Part shown: positions 1 through 6,729 of the stretch, one piece after another
Numbering within the stretch: position 1 is the first letter of the stretch
Layout of the letters: the number at the start of each line of letters is the position of its first letter
From: Calditenuis sp032249575
GTDB taxonomy: Archaea > Thermoproteota > Nitrososphaeria_A > Caldarchaeales > Calditenuaceae
DNA: 22,932 bases
Reading direction: 5' to 3'
Assembly (NCBI GenBank): GCA_032249575.1
Contig: JAVVHL010000005.1
Location: 1-22,932, forward strand
Notes under the pieces: model-generated
Database searches by the model: none
Seen by the model: the letters and a program-made list of their open reading frames with translations, nothing else
Told to the model about the DNA's origin: nothing
Translations under genes and position numbers: made by a program

Positions 1-620
1 GTGGCCCACTCGGTGAGCCCGATCCTCCTCCTGAAGATGGGGGCCCAGAGGACCAGCGTCTCGTAGTCGCCGCCCTCGCCGTCCGGATCGAAGCCGTGCT
101 TCTCCGAGAGGACCAGCAACTCCTCCAGCGACTCCGCGTCTAACCTCCTGCCTATCCACTCCCTGCCGAGTCCCTCTGCGGCGACCGAAGAGACCAAAAC
201 CTCGTAGCCCCTCCTTACGACCTCCTTGACGACCGAACCCGGCGGGGAGCCCCAATTGGGCGCGACGTGCTTGAGTCCGAGCTCCGATGCCAGCTCGTCC
301 AGCCTCGTCTTCTGGTAGCTGCTCCTGATCGCGCCGCTGACGAACCCCTCGACCCCGAGCCTCTCCCTGAGCGCCGCCAGTTGAATTCCGAGCTCCTGAA
401 CCTCCCTCGCCTTCCCTCCCCCCACCCTCGCCATCACGTGGGGTATCCCCATGGCTTCGGCCTGAAGGGGCGTCACCTCGAGGCAAGTCTCGTGGAAGGC
501 CCAAGAGTTCGGCTCAGGAACGACCGTCAGGCACGCTGCCACCTCGTGTCCCTGCTCCAGCGCCCTCTCGAGGGCCAGCGTCGAGTCCTTCCCGCCAGTG
601 TAGAGCGCGACCAGCCTCAA
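1..620 (-). CDS. dph6: Diphthine--ammonia ligase (Dph6/DUF71 family), 3' end cut by window edge
   Basis: This ATP-pyrophosphatase-fold enzyme performs the last step of diphthamide synthesis on elongation factor 2, amidating diphthine with ammonium and ATP. The N terminus reads LVALYTGGKDSTLAL, the SGGKDS-type PP-loop that binds ATP. Near the truncated end is DPDGEGGDYETLVLWAP, matching the GEGGE(F/Y)ET block of the family. About 206 codons are visible and the stop lies beyond base 1. The start is a TTG at 618-620. The second codon upstream is an in-frame stop (TAG at 624-626) and no ATG or GTG lies near, so TTG is nearly forced. It overlaps the stop of the upstream thioesterase gene (TTGA), implying translational coupling as the last visible gene of the dpo4 cluster. 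I am confident of the family and fairly confident of the Dph6 role. Related DUF71 proteins of unknown role exist. Confidence 0.87.
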   Translation of the reverse strand, partial: MRLVALYTGGKDSTLALERALEQGHEVAACLTVVPEPNSWAFHETCLEVTPLQAEAMGIPHVMARVGGGKAREVQELGIQLAALRERLGVEGFVSGAIRSSYQKTRLDELASELGLKHVAPNWGSPPGSVVKEVVRRGYEVLVSSVAAEGLGREWIGRRLDAESLEELLVLSEKHGFDPDGEGGDYETLVLWAPIFRRRIGLTEWA

Positions 621-1120
621 CCCCTAGATCCTTCCGCGAATCCCTGTGATAACGGTTGACCTTGTCGCTCGCCTTCCCTCAGAATCGCCGCGAGGACCCC
701 CTTGAGGAGATCAGGCAAAGGCACCGGCCTCAGGTTGGACGTGGAGACGCAGACGTAGGTGATCCTCGCGAGAGCTGCGACCTCGCCCTCCTTCAGTACC
801 TCACCGCCGAAGGTCATCGAGCTGTTCCCTATCCTCTCGACCCAGACCCTGATCGTGAGCTGGTCGTTCAGCTTGAGGGGCTTCAGCATCCGGCACCAGT
901 ACTCGCCGGTCACGACGGTCCAATCGACAGGAGAGCCGTTCACAATCAGCCCTCCCCTCTCGTCGAAGAGGATGCCTTTGGAGGCGAGGTATTCGCTGAC
1001 GGCCTCGTCGACCCATTCCACGTACCTCGGGAAGAAGATCCTGCCCGTGCAGTCGGTGTCGGAGAACCTCACCTTCCTCAAGTACTCGAAGGAGGGCCCG
1101 CCTGACACTTCCTCGATCAC
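617..1120 (-). CDS. Hotdog-fold acyl-CoA thioesterase (YbgC / 4-hydroxybenzoyl-CoA thioesterase family)
   Basis: This cytoplasmic thioesterase of 167 residues should hydrolyse an acyl-CoA or aroyl-CoA; the substrate cannot be read from sequence. Residues 15-36 (YLRKVRFSDTDCTGRIFFPRY) carry the family signature in which an aspartate (in SDTD), followed by a small residue, G and then an aromatic, lies at the active site. The rest fits one hotdog domain, including the central helix (VEWVDEAVSEYLAS) and strands such as WCRMLKPLKLNDQLTIRVWV. It sits between dpo4 and dph6. Its ATG overlaps the dpo4 stop (ATGA, 1117-1120) and its own stop overlaps the dph6 start, so the three genes are probably co-transcribed. 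There is no obvious biochemical link to its neighbours. Confidence 0.82.
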   Translation of the reverse strand: MIEEVSGGPSFEYLRKVRFSDTDCTGRIFFPRYVEWVDEAVSEYLASKGILFDERGGLIVNGSPVDWTVVTGEYWCRMLKPLKLNDQLTIRVWVERIGNSSMTFGGEVLKEGEVAALARITYVCVSTSNLRPVPLPDLLKGVLAAILREGERQGQPLSQGFAEGSRG

Positions 1121-2229
1121 GACGCACCCGATTTAACGCTTCCCACGAAATCGCCGAGGGTCTTCTGGCCCGGAGCCCTCTCCAGCTCGAAGAGCTTCAC
1201 GCCCGCCCTCCTGAGCCTGACCTCGCCGAGCTCGCCGAGCAGCTCGTTCAGAAGCGAAGCGACGTTCCGCCTGAAGGCCTCCAGGTCGACGACAGGTTCC
1301 TTCAGCTTCCTCGACCTGCTCAGCGTCTTGAGGTCGGTGGTGATCGCTATGATCCCGACCCCCCTGCAGAGGTATCCCTGCCTCCTCGCCTCCTCCAGCA
1401 ACCTCGCCATCGGCCCCTCGAGCTGCGCCAGTATCTCGTCGGGGTCGCGGCTGTCCCTCTTCAGCGTCACGATCCTGCTCAGCTGCGTCCTCCCGGTCCT
1501 CGGGACCACAGGCTCGTCGTACTCTCCCCTGGCCGCAAGGTGCAGGTAGGTTCCCAGGGCCTCGCCGAACTTGGAGATCAGGACCTGCGGGTCGACCGCT
1601 GCCAGCTGACCGATCGTCTCGATGCCCATCGACTTGAGGCGCTCGCTCACCTTCTTCCCCACGTACGGCAACTCCTCCACCGGCAGACCCTCGAGGAAGG
1701 CCTTCACCTCCTCAGGCCTCACAACGAGCAACCCGTCTGGCTTCGCCCTGTCGCAGGCGATCTTAGCCACGACCTTGTTGGGTCCTATGCCAACCGTGCA
1801 CCTCAGCCCCGTCTCGTTCAGGACGCTCCGCTTGATCGAAGACGCTATCTCCTCCGCCCTGCCGAAGTCGCCATCCGTCAAGGAGGTGAGGTCGAGGAAG
1901 GCCTCATCGATGCTGACCACCTCGAGCGTCGCACCTACCTGCTCTATGACGCCGAAGACCCTCTCGGAAAGCTCCGAGTAGTACTGCTTGTCCACAGGAA
2001 GGAAGACCGCGTCCTTCCCCTCGAGCAGCTTCATCGCCCAGGATATCGGCATGCCCGCCTTGACGCCGTAGGACCTCGCGACGTAGTTGGCTGAGGCCAC
2101 CGCTCCGCTTACCTCCGTCCTTCCCGAGTAGACGCAGACGACCACGGGCCTCCCCCTGATCTCAGGCCTCCGGAGCTCCTCGGCCTGGGCGAAGAAGTAG
2201 TCGAGGTCCACGCAGCCTACGACCCTCAC
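1117..2229 (-). CDS. dpo4: DNA polymerase IV, archaeal Y-family translesion polymerase (Dpo4)
   Basis: This low-fidelity DNA polymerase copies past damaged bases. The 370 residues align end to end with the Sulfolobus Dpo4 pattern (about 350 residues). Visible catalytic parts are the metal ligands D8 (in VDLDYFF) and D108/E109 (in SIDEAFLD), the aromatic steric gate expected at F13, and the fingers motif SGAVASANYVARSYGVKAGMP. A helix-hairpin-helix region follows (LPYVGKKVSERLKSMGI), then the little-finger domain from about residue 240. The C terminus holds QKTLGDFV (355-362), which looks like a PCNA-interacting peptide; pcna lies in the same window. The start is GTG at 2229, chosen because it begins the conserved first strand and has a TATA-like element about 28 nt upstream. 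First gene of the dpo4-thioesterase-dph6 cluster. Confidence 0.95.
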   Translation of the reverse strand: MRVVGCVDLDYFFAQAEELRRPEIRGRPVVVCVYSGRTEVSGAVASANYVARSYGVKAGMPISWAMKLLEGKDAVFLPVDKQYYSELSERVFGVIEQVGATLEVVSIDEAFLDLTSLTDGDFGRAEEIASSIKRSVLNETGLRCTVGIGPNKVVAKIACDRAKPDGLLVVRPEEVKAFLEGLPVEELPYVGKKVSERLKSMGIETIGQLAAVDPQVLISKFGEALGTYLHLAARGEYDEPVVPRTGRTQLSRIVTLKRDSRDPDEILAQLEGPMARLLEEARRQGYLCRGVGIIAITTDLKTLSRSRKLKEPVVDLEAFRRNVASLLNELLGELGEVRLRRAGVKLFELERAPGQKTLGDFVGSVKSGAS

Positions 2230-2252
2230 CGCCTCATGACTTGGCAGGGAGC

Positions 2253-2262
2253 GAATTATCCT
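2253..2262 (-). promoter_or_regulatory. TATA-like element for dpo4 cluster
   Basis: On the minus strand this reads AGGATAATTC, centred about 28 nt before the GTG start of dpo4. That spacing fits a leaderless or nearly leaderless transcript. It lies in the 139-bp divergent gap shared with apgM. Assigned by eye from position and AT content. Confidence 0.45.
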
Positions 2263-2340
2263 ATCACTTCGTATAGGCCCTCGCGTAGTCCCGGTGCGAC
2301 CCCACGATTGCGCTGCAAGGCCCTCAATCCTCCGATTGGG

Positions 2341-2350
2341 CTAAATTCGG
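2341..2350 (+). promoter_or_regulatory. TATA-like element for apgM
   Basis: CTAAATTCGG is centred about 24 nt before the apgM ATG at 2369. No Shine-Dalgarno sequence precedes the start, which again suggests a leaderless mRNA. The rest of the divergent gap holds nothing else I can recognise. Confidence 0.45.
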
Positions 2351-2368
2351 CTGAGTACTTCTCGTCGC

Positions 2369-3607
2369 ATGAGCAAGGTCCTGATCGTCCTCCTTGACGG
2401 ACTGGGCGACAGGCCATCGAGGTCGCTGAACGGCATGACGCCTCTCCAGATGGCCCACAAACCAGGACTCGACGAGCTGGCGGCGGAGGGCATAACGGGC
2501 ATCATGGACCCAGTAGCCCCTGGCATACCGGTCGGCAGCGACACGGGGCACCTCTCGATCCTCGGGTACGACCCTTACAGGTACTACACAGGAAGGGGGC
2601 CTCTTGAGGCGCTCGGTGCCGGTATGGACCTCAGGCCGGGCGACGTGGCCTTCAGGGTGAACTTCGCCACGGTGGGAGACGACTGGACCGTCATCGACAG
2701 GAGAGCTGGAAGGATATCGACCGAGGAGGCGAGGGCGCTGGGCGAGGCGATCAGGGAGATGGCGGCCGGTTTCGACTCGGAGTTCAGGTTCGAGTTCCTC
2801 AGCACCGTCGAGCACAGGGGCGTACTGGTGATGAGGGGAGACGGCCTCTCGGACGAGGTGACCGACGTCGACCCGCACAGGGAGGGCGTGAAGGCTGGGA
2901 TGCCGAGGCCGAGGTCCCAGACTCCGGAGGCGGAGAGGACCGCGAGGGAGCTCGAGAGGTTCCTGAGGAGGGCGAGGGAGGTCCTCGAGTCGCATCCGCT
3001 GAACGTCGAGCGGGTGAAGAAAGGGCTGAGGCCTGCCAACGCGATACTTCCGAGGGGAGCGGGGAAGATGCCGAAGCTGCCTTCGCTGAGGGAGAGGTTC
3101 GGCGTCAGCAGCGTCGTCATAGCCGGAGGCGCCCTCTACAGGGGAGTCTGCAGGGCTGCGGGGATGGACGTCAGGATCGTGCCCACAGCTACGGGAACCC
3201 TGAACACGGACCTGAACGCGAAGTTCAACGCGGCCTTCGAGTCGCTGAGGACCTACGACCTCGTCTTCCTCCACATCAAGGGTACCGATACCGCGTCCCA
3301 CGACAGGAACCCTGCCGTCAAGGCCTCCTTCATCGAGAAGGTCGACAGGGAGCTGAGGGCCAGGATCGATCAGCTGCAGGACGTCGTCGTCTGCGTCACA
3401 GGCGACCACACCACGAGCTCGATCGACGGCCGGCACCACGGAGACCCAGTACCGATACTGATCTGGGGTGAGGGCGTGAGGAGGGACAAGGTCGTGAGGT
3501 TCGACGAGGTGAGCTGTGCCGATGGGGCGCTGGGCCGGATCAGGGGCCTCGACGTGATGAACGTCCTGATGGACTTGGTTGGGAGGGTTGAGATGTTCGG
3601 GGAGTGA
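2369..3607 (+). CDS. apgM: 2,3-bisphosphoglycerate-independent phosphoglycerate mutase, archaeal type
   Basis: ApgM interconverts 3-phosphoglycerate and 2-phosphoglycerate in glycolysis and gluconeogenesis, in the cytoplasm. The 412 residues have the alkaline-phosphatase-superfamily layout. Metal ligand D10 lies in VLLDGLGDRP. The phosphorylated serine nucleophile S57 lies in VGSDTGHLSILGYDP, equivalent to the NSEVGHLN motif of bacterial enzymes. Further metal ligands are seen in KGTDTASHD (D307, H311), GDHTTS (D346, H347) and GRHHGDP (H356/H357). Length and motif order match archaeal ApgM. It is monocistronic: transcribed away from dpo4 and convergent with psmB, whose stop lies 18 bp beyond its own. 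Confidence 0.95.
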   Translation: MSKVLIVLLDGLGDRPSRSLNGMTPLQMAHKPGLDELAAEGITGIMDPVAPGIPVGSDTGHLSILGYDPYRYYTGRGPLEALGAGMDLRPGDVAFRVNFATVGDDWTVIDRRAGRISTEEARALGEAIREMAAGFDSEFRFEFLSTVEHRGVLVMRGDGLSDEVTDVDPHREGVKAGMPRPRSQTPEAERTARELERFLRRAREVLESHPLNVERVKKGLRPANAILPRGAGKMPKLPSLRERFGVSSVVIAGGALYRGVCRAAGMDVRIVPTATGTLNTDLNAKFNAAFESLRTYDLVFLHIKGTDTASHDRNPAVKASFIEKVDRELRARIDQLQDVVVCVTGDHTTSSIDGRHHGDPVPILIWGEGVRRDKVVRFDEVSCADGALGRIRGLDVMNVLMDLVGRVEMFGE

Positions 3608-3625
3608 GGAGTTCTATTTCCGCTC

Positions 3626-4255
3626 TCAGTACTGGATGATGTGCGGGTAAACGTATTTGTTGAACAGCGCCTTCTTCTCCGCGGGCGAAAGCTCCACGTA
3701 TCCCGTCGCAGGCGAGATGTAGGCCACGTCGATGCTGTCGCCGCTGCCGATGTCCCTTCTGATCGCCACCGCGACCGCCTTGTAGGCCAGCTCCACCGCC
3801 TCGTCGATGGAGAGGTCCTCCCTGTACTCCGCCTCGAGCACACCGAGCGCTACAGGCGAGCCTGAACCCGTGCTGATCACCTTCTCCTCCGTCACACCTC
3901 CCAACGGGTCCACGTTGAATAGGTGAGGTCCGGAATCGTCGACGCCTCCGACCAGGAGCTGCGTCTGGTAAGGGAAGAAGCGGTAATAGAACATGTACGT
4001 CGAGAGGAGCGTCGCGAGGGCCCTGACCTGCATCCTCCTCCCCTGCGTCACCTCGAAGTGCCTCACGTTGGCCCTCATCAGGTCTACCAGCGCCTGAGCG
4101 TCGGCCACCCTGCCAGCTATCGTCATCGCTATGTAATCTGAGATTTTGTGGATCTTCTTGGCAGTCCTGTGGGCCACGAAGAACCCGGCAGTCGCCCTCG
4201 TGTCAGTCGCCAGAACCACCACGTTCCCCACGATGAACCCGATCGTAGTGGTCAT
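3626..4255 (-). CDS. psmB: Proteasome beta subunit (20S core), catalytic type without propeptide
   Basis: This is the proteolytic subunit of the archaeal 20S proteasome, 209 residues. Once the initiator Met is removed, the chain begins TTTIGF. The catalytic set falls in the expected register: Thr1, Asp17 (ATDTRAT) and Lys33 (HRTAKK), plus the downstream GSGS and SGDSIDV motifs. Most archaeal beta subunits carry a propeptide that is cleaved to expose Thr1. Here an in-frame TAA lies three codons upstream of the ATG (TAA ACC CGG ATG), so no propeptide can be encoded. Thr1 would have to be exposed by methionine aminopeptidase. It could be one of two beta subunits in this genome; no alpha subunit is in the window. 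It is a single gene with its own promoter flanked by direct repeats. Confidence 0.94.
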   Translation of the reverse strand: MTTTIGFIVGNVVVLATDTRATAGFFVAHRTAKKIHKISDYIAMTIAGRVADAQALVDLMRANVRHFEVTQGRRMQVRALATLLSTYMFYYRFFPYQTQLLVGGVDDSGPHLFNVDPLGGVTEEKVISTGSGSPVALGVLEAEYREDLSIDEAVELAYKAVAVAIRRDIGSGDSIDVAYISPATGYVELSPAEKKALFNKYVYPHIIQY

Positions 4256-4272
4256 CCGGGTTTACCGCCGAG

Positions 4273-4298
4273 GGTCCATCTGATAAAGGTCCATCTGA
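4273..4298 (-). repeat. Two exact 11-bp direct repeats flanking the psmB TATA box
   Basis: GGTCCATCTGA occurs at 4273-4283 and again at 4288-4298 on the plus strand, separated by TAAA (15-bp period, about 1.4 helical turns). On the minus strand the order is repeat, TTTA, repeat. One copy covers the upstream promoter element position and the other covers the stretch between TATA and the expected transcription start. The position suggests a binding site for a dimeric regulator, which is an inference. Confidence 0.55.
4281..4288 (-). promoter_or_regulatory. TATA box of psmB
   Basis: The minus strand reads CTTTATCA, centred about 29 nt before the psmB ATG at 4255, the usual spacing for a leaderless archaeal transcript. 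It sits between and partly within two copies of an 11-bp direct repeat. Confidence 0.6.
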
Positions 4299-4377
4299 GT
4301 AACCCTCTCGAGGGGGTCGTCGAGGCTCCGCCTGCAACTACAGAACCCAGCAACACCGCTCCGGGGAGGAGGGTGAC

Positions 4378-4392
4378 CGAGATTTGATCTCG
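4378..4392. repeat. Short inverted repeat upstream of galU
   Basis: CGAGAT - TTG - ATCTCG is a perfect 6-bp inverted repeat with a 3-nt centre, about 45 bp upstream of the galU TATA-like element. It could be an operator half-site pair or a small hairpin. It is short enough to occur by chance. Confidence 0.3.
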
Positions 4393-4433
4393 AACGCCTG
4401 GTTGTGACCGATGGGTGTAGAGGACGATGGCGG

Positions 4434-4443
4434 AATTTACTTA
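4434..4443 (+). promoter_or_regulatory. TATA-like element for galU-ugd
   Basis: AATTTACTTA lies 32 nt (centre to start) before the TTG at 4470. If it is the TATA box, both the in-frame ATG at 4443 and the GTG at 4404 lie at or upstream of it and cannot be the start. This is why TTG 4470 was preferred for galU. Confidence 0.5.
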
Positions 4444-4469
4444 TGAATCCCCATGCGGATACCTGTGAC

Positions 4470-5345
4470 TTGACGCTGAGGAAGGCTGTGCTGACGGCCG
4501 CCGGCCTCGGCACCAGACTCCTGCCGGCCACCAAGGAGCTGCCTAAGGAGATGCTCCCGATCTTCGTCCCGGGGAAGAACGGCCCCGTCCTGAAGCCGCT
4601 GCTGCAGGCCCTCTTCGAGCAACTCTTCAACCTCGGCATCAGGGAGTTCTGCGTGGTGGTGGGCCGAGGCAAGAGGGCGATCGAGGACCACTTCACCCCC
4701 AACTGGGACTTCGTCGAGAAGCTCAGGTCTTCCGGGAAGGACGCGCTGGCAGAGGAGCTGGAGTCCTTCTACGGGATGCTCGAGAGGTCGGAGGTCGTGT
4801 GGGTCAATCAGCCCTCACCCCTCGGTTTCGGCGATGCGGTCAGGAGGGCGAAGGCCTTCATCGACGAGGACTTCATGGTCTGTGCCGGCGACACGTACAT
4901 CGCCTCACGGAACGGAGGCTACCTCAGGCGTCTGGCGGAGGTGCACAGGAGGACGGGCTCCGACGCTACGCTGCTGCTGAAGGAGGTCGTTGACCCCAGG
5001 CGTTTCGGCGTAGCTGTGGTCGAGAGGTCTGGGGCTGGCGAGGCCCTCACGGTCAGGTCGGTCGTGGAGAAGCCTGAGGTGCCGCCCTCGAGGATGGCGA
5101 TACTCCCGTTCTACGCCTTCACTGTGGAGGTCTTCAGGGCCCTCGAGCGGACAGGTCCAGGACACGGCGGAGAGATCCAGCTGACGGACGCCATACAGCT
5201 GATGGTCAGCGAGGGCAGGAAAGTAAACGCGACGGTCCTCGACGAGAGCGAGGTCTGGCTCGACATCGGGACGCCGGAGGGCTACAGGGACGCCGTCCTC
5301 ATCTCCTACAGGATCGCATCGGAGGCGGGCGCTGATGCCCAGTAG
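4470..5345 (+). CDS. galU: UTP--glucose-1-phosphate uridylyltransferase (GalU-like sugar nucleotidyltransferase)
   Basis: It makes UDP-glucose from glucose-1-phosphate and UTP, the precursor for the UDP-glucose dehydrogenase that follows. From TTG 4470 the protein is 291 residues and begins MTLRKAVLTAAGLGTRLLPA. This contains the nucleotide-binding GxGTR loop, followed by KELPKEMLPI, both typical of bacterial-type GalU. Other family marks are QPSPLGFGDAV, the metal-binding Asp in AGDTYI (about 140-143) and VVEKPEV. The reading frame is also open to an ATG at 4443 and a GTG at 4404, which would add residues with no family counterpart. It overlaps the next gene by 11 nt, so the two are probably one operon. 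Related thymidylyltransferases are possible, but the GalU-specific spacing and neighbour favour UTP and glucose. Confidence 0.88.
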   Translation: MTLRKAVLTAAGLGTRLLPATKELPKEMLPIFVPGKNGPVLKPLLQALFEQLFNLGIREFCVVVGRGKRAIEDHFTPNWDFVEKLRSSGKDALAEELESFYGMLERSEVVWVNQPSPLGFGDAVRRAKAFIDEDFMVCAGDTYIASRNGGYLRRLAEVHRRTGSDATLLLKEVVDPRRFGVAVVERSGAGEALTVRSVVEKPEVPPSRMAILPFYAFTVEVFRALERTGPGHGGEIQLTDAIQLMVSEGRKVNATVLDESEVWLDIGTPEGYRDAVLISYRIASEAGADAQ

Positions 5346-6723
5346 GATCAGGACGAGGACGGTCTCGAAGGTGGTAGAGGGCATCGACGTGGGATCGGTC
5401 TCGGTGGTCGGCCTCGGCTACGTCGGCCTCACCGTCGCCTCCTGCCTCGCCTCGAGGGGCTTCAGGGTCATAGGGATAGACGTCGACCGGGATAGGGTCG
5501 AAGCCGTCAACAGGGGAAGAGCTCCCATCCACGAGCCAGGTCTCGAGAGGTTGCTGAGGTCCTCGCTGAGGAGGGGGACGCTCAGGGCCACGACCGATTA
5601 CGCCGAGCTCTCGAGGACCGACCTGACCTTCGTCACCGTCGGAACGCCGAGCCTCCCCGACGGCAGCATCGACCTCCGCTACGTCGTAGAGGCCTCCGAG
5701 TCCATAGGAAGGGCCCTCAGGTCCAAGGAGGGAAGGCATCTCGTGGTGGTCAAGAGCACCGTCGTCCCCGGCACCACGGAGCGCGTCGTGGCTCCCAAGG
5801 TCGCAGAGGCCTCGGGAAAGGAGCTGGGCGAGTCTTTGCTCGTGGCCGTCAACCCCGAGTTCCTGAGGGAGGGTTCGGCCGTCAAAGACATGATGAGGCC
5901 GGACAGGATCGTAATCGGAGACATAGGGGACGGCTCTTCGGAGATCGTGGAAGAGCTGTACAGGGAGTTCTACGGAAGGAGGATGCCTACGGTGATCAGG
6001 ACGAGCGCCGTCAACGCCGAGATGATCAAGTACGCCAGCAACGCCTTCCTCGCCGCCAAGGTCAGCCTGATCAACGAGATCGCCAACATATGCGAGCGGA
6101 TACCGGGTGCCGACGTGAAGGTAGTGGCGCAAGGGGTGGGGCTCGACGCGAGGATCGGCCCCCATTTCCTCGGAGCTGGGATAGGCTTCGGCGGCAGCTG
6201 CTTCCCTAAGGACGTGAGGGCCCTGATCGCTAGGGCGAGGGAGCTGGGGTACGAGCCGGTGATGCTGAGGGCCGTGCTGGAGGTGAACGAGCGCCAACCC
6301 CTCAGGGCCGTCGAGATGGCCGAGGAGGTCGTCGGAGACCTTCGGGGGAAGAGGGCGGCCGTCCTGGGCCTGGCCTTCAAGCCCAACACCGACGACGTCA
6401 GGGAGTCTCCGGCGCTGAGGCTGGTGGAGGAGCTGCTGAGGAGGGGTGCGGTGGTGAGGGCGTACGATCCTGCAGCCGCCTCCAACGCCGCAAGGGTCCT
6501 CGGAGGGAGGGCCGAGATCGCAAGCTCCGTCGAGGAGTGCCTCAGGGACGCGGAAGTCTGCTTCGTCGCTACCGATTGGGACGAGTTCAGGTCGCTCAGG
6601 CCCGAGGACTTCAGGAGGCTGATGAGGAGTCCAGTCGTGATAGACGGTAGGAGGGTTTACGACCCTGAGACCTTCTCCAGGGAGCTGACCTACAGGGCGA
6701 TAGGTCTCGGGCCCAAAGGGTGA
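5335..6723 (+). CDS. ugd: UDP-glucose 6-dehydrogenase
   Basis: It oxidises UDP-glucose to UDP-glucuronate with two NAD+. The 462 residues show the three-domain family order. The N-terminal Rossmann fold has VVGLGYVGL (24-32), the central domain follows, and the C-terminal UDP-binding domain includes LGLAFKPNTDDVRESP. Catalytic marks are NPEFLREG (173-180), K232 in EMIKYASNAFLA, and the nucleophile C289 in GFGGSCFPKD. NPEFLREG rather than the SPER-type motif favours UDP-glucose over UDP-ManNAc dehydrogenase. The start overlaps the galU stop, and galU supplies its substrate. About 20 residues precede the first strand, so a slightly later start is possible. The gene ends 6 bp from the convergent epimerase gene. 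Confidence 0.92.
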   Translation: MPSRIRTRTVSKVVEGIDVGSVSVVGLGYVGLTVASCLASRGFRVIGIDVDRDRVEAVNRGRAPIHEPGLERLLRSSLRRGTLRATTDYAELSRTDLTFVTVGTPSLPDGSIDLRYVVEASESIGRALRSKEGRHLVVVKSTVVPGTTERVVAPKVAEASGKELGESLLVAVNPEFLREGSAVKDMMRPDRIVIGDIGDGSSEIVEELYREFYGRRMPTVIRTSAVNAEMIKYASNAFLAAKVSLINEIANICERIPGADVKVVAQGVGLDARIGPHFLGAGIGFGGSCFPKDVRALIARARELGYEPVMLRAVLEVNERQPLRAVEMAEEVVGDLRGKRAAVLGLAFKPNTDDVRESPALRLVEELLRRGAVVRAYDPAAASNAARVLGGRAEIASSVEECLRDAEVCFVATDWDEFRSLRPEDFRRLMRSPVVIDGRRVYDPETFSRELTYRAIGLGPKG

Positions 6724-6729
6724 GGGCCT

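Noticed and set aside
2237..2290. Frameshifted ATG at 2237 as the dpo4 start
   Set aside because: It is out of frame with dpo4 by 8 nt; GTG 2229 leads directly into the conserved first strand.
2324..3439. 371-codon open frame antisense to apgM
   Set aside because: High-GC shadow frame with Arg/Pro/His-rich composition and no motifs; the opposite strand encodes a clear ApgM.
5299..6297. 332-codon open frame antisense to ugd
   Set aside because: Shadow of the UDP-glucose dehydrogenase codons; low-complexity composition and no recognisable domain.
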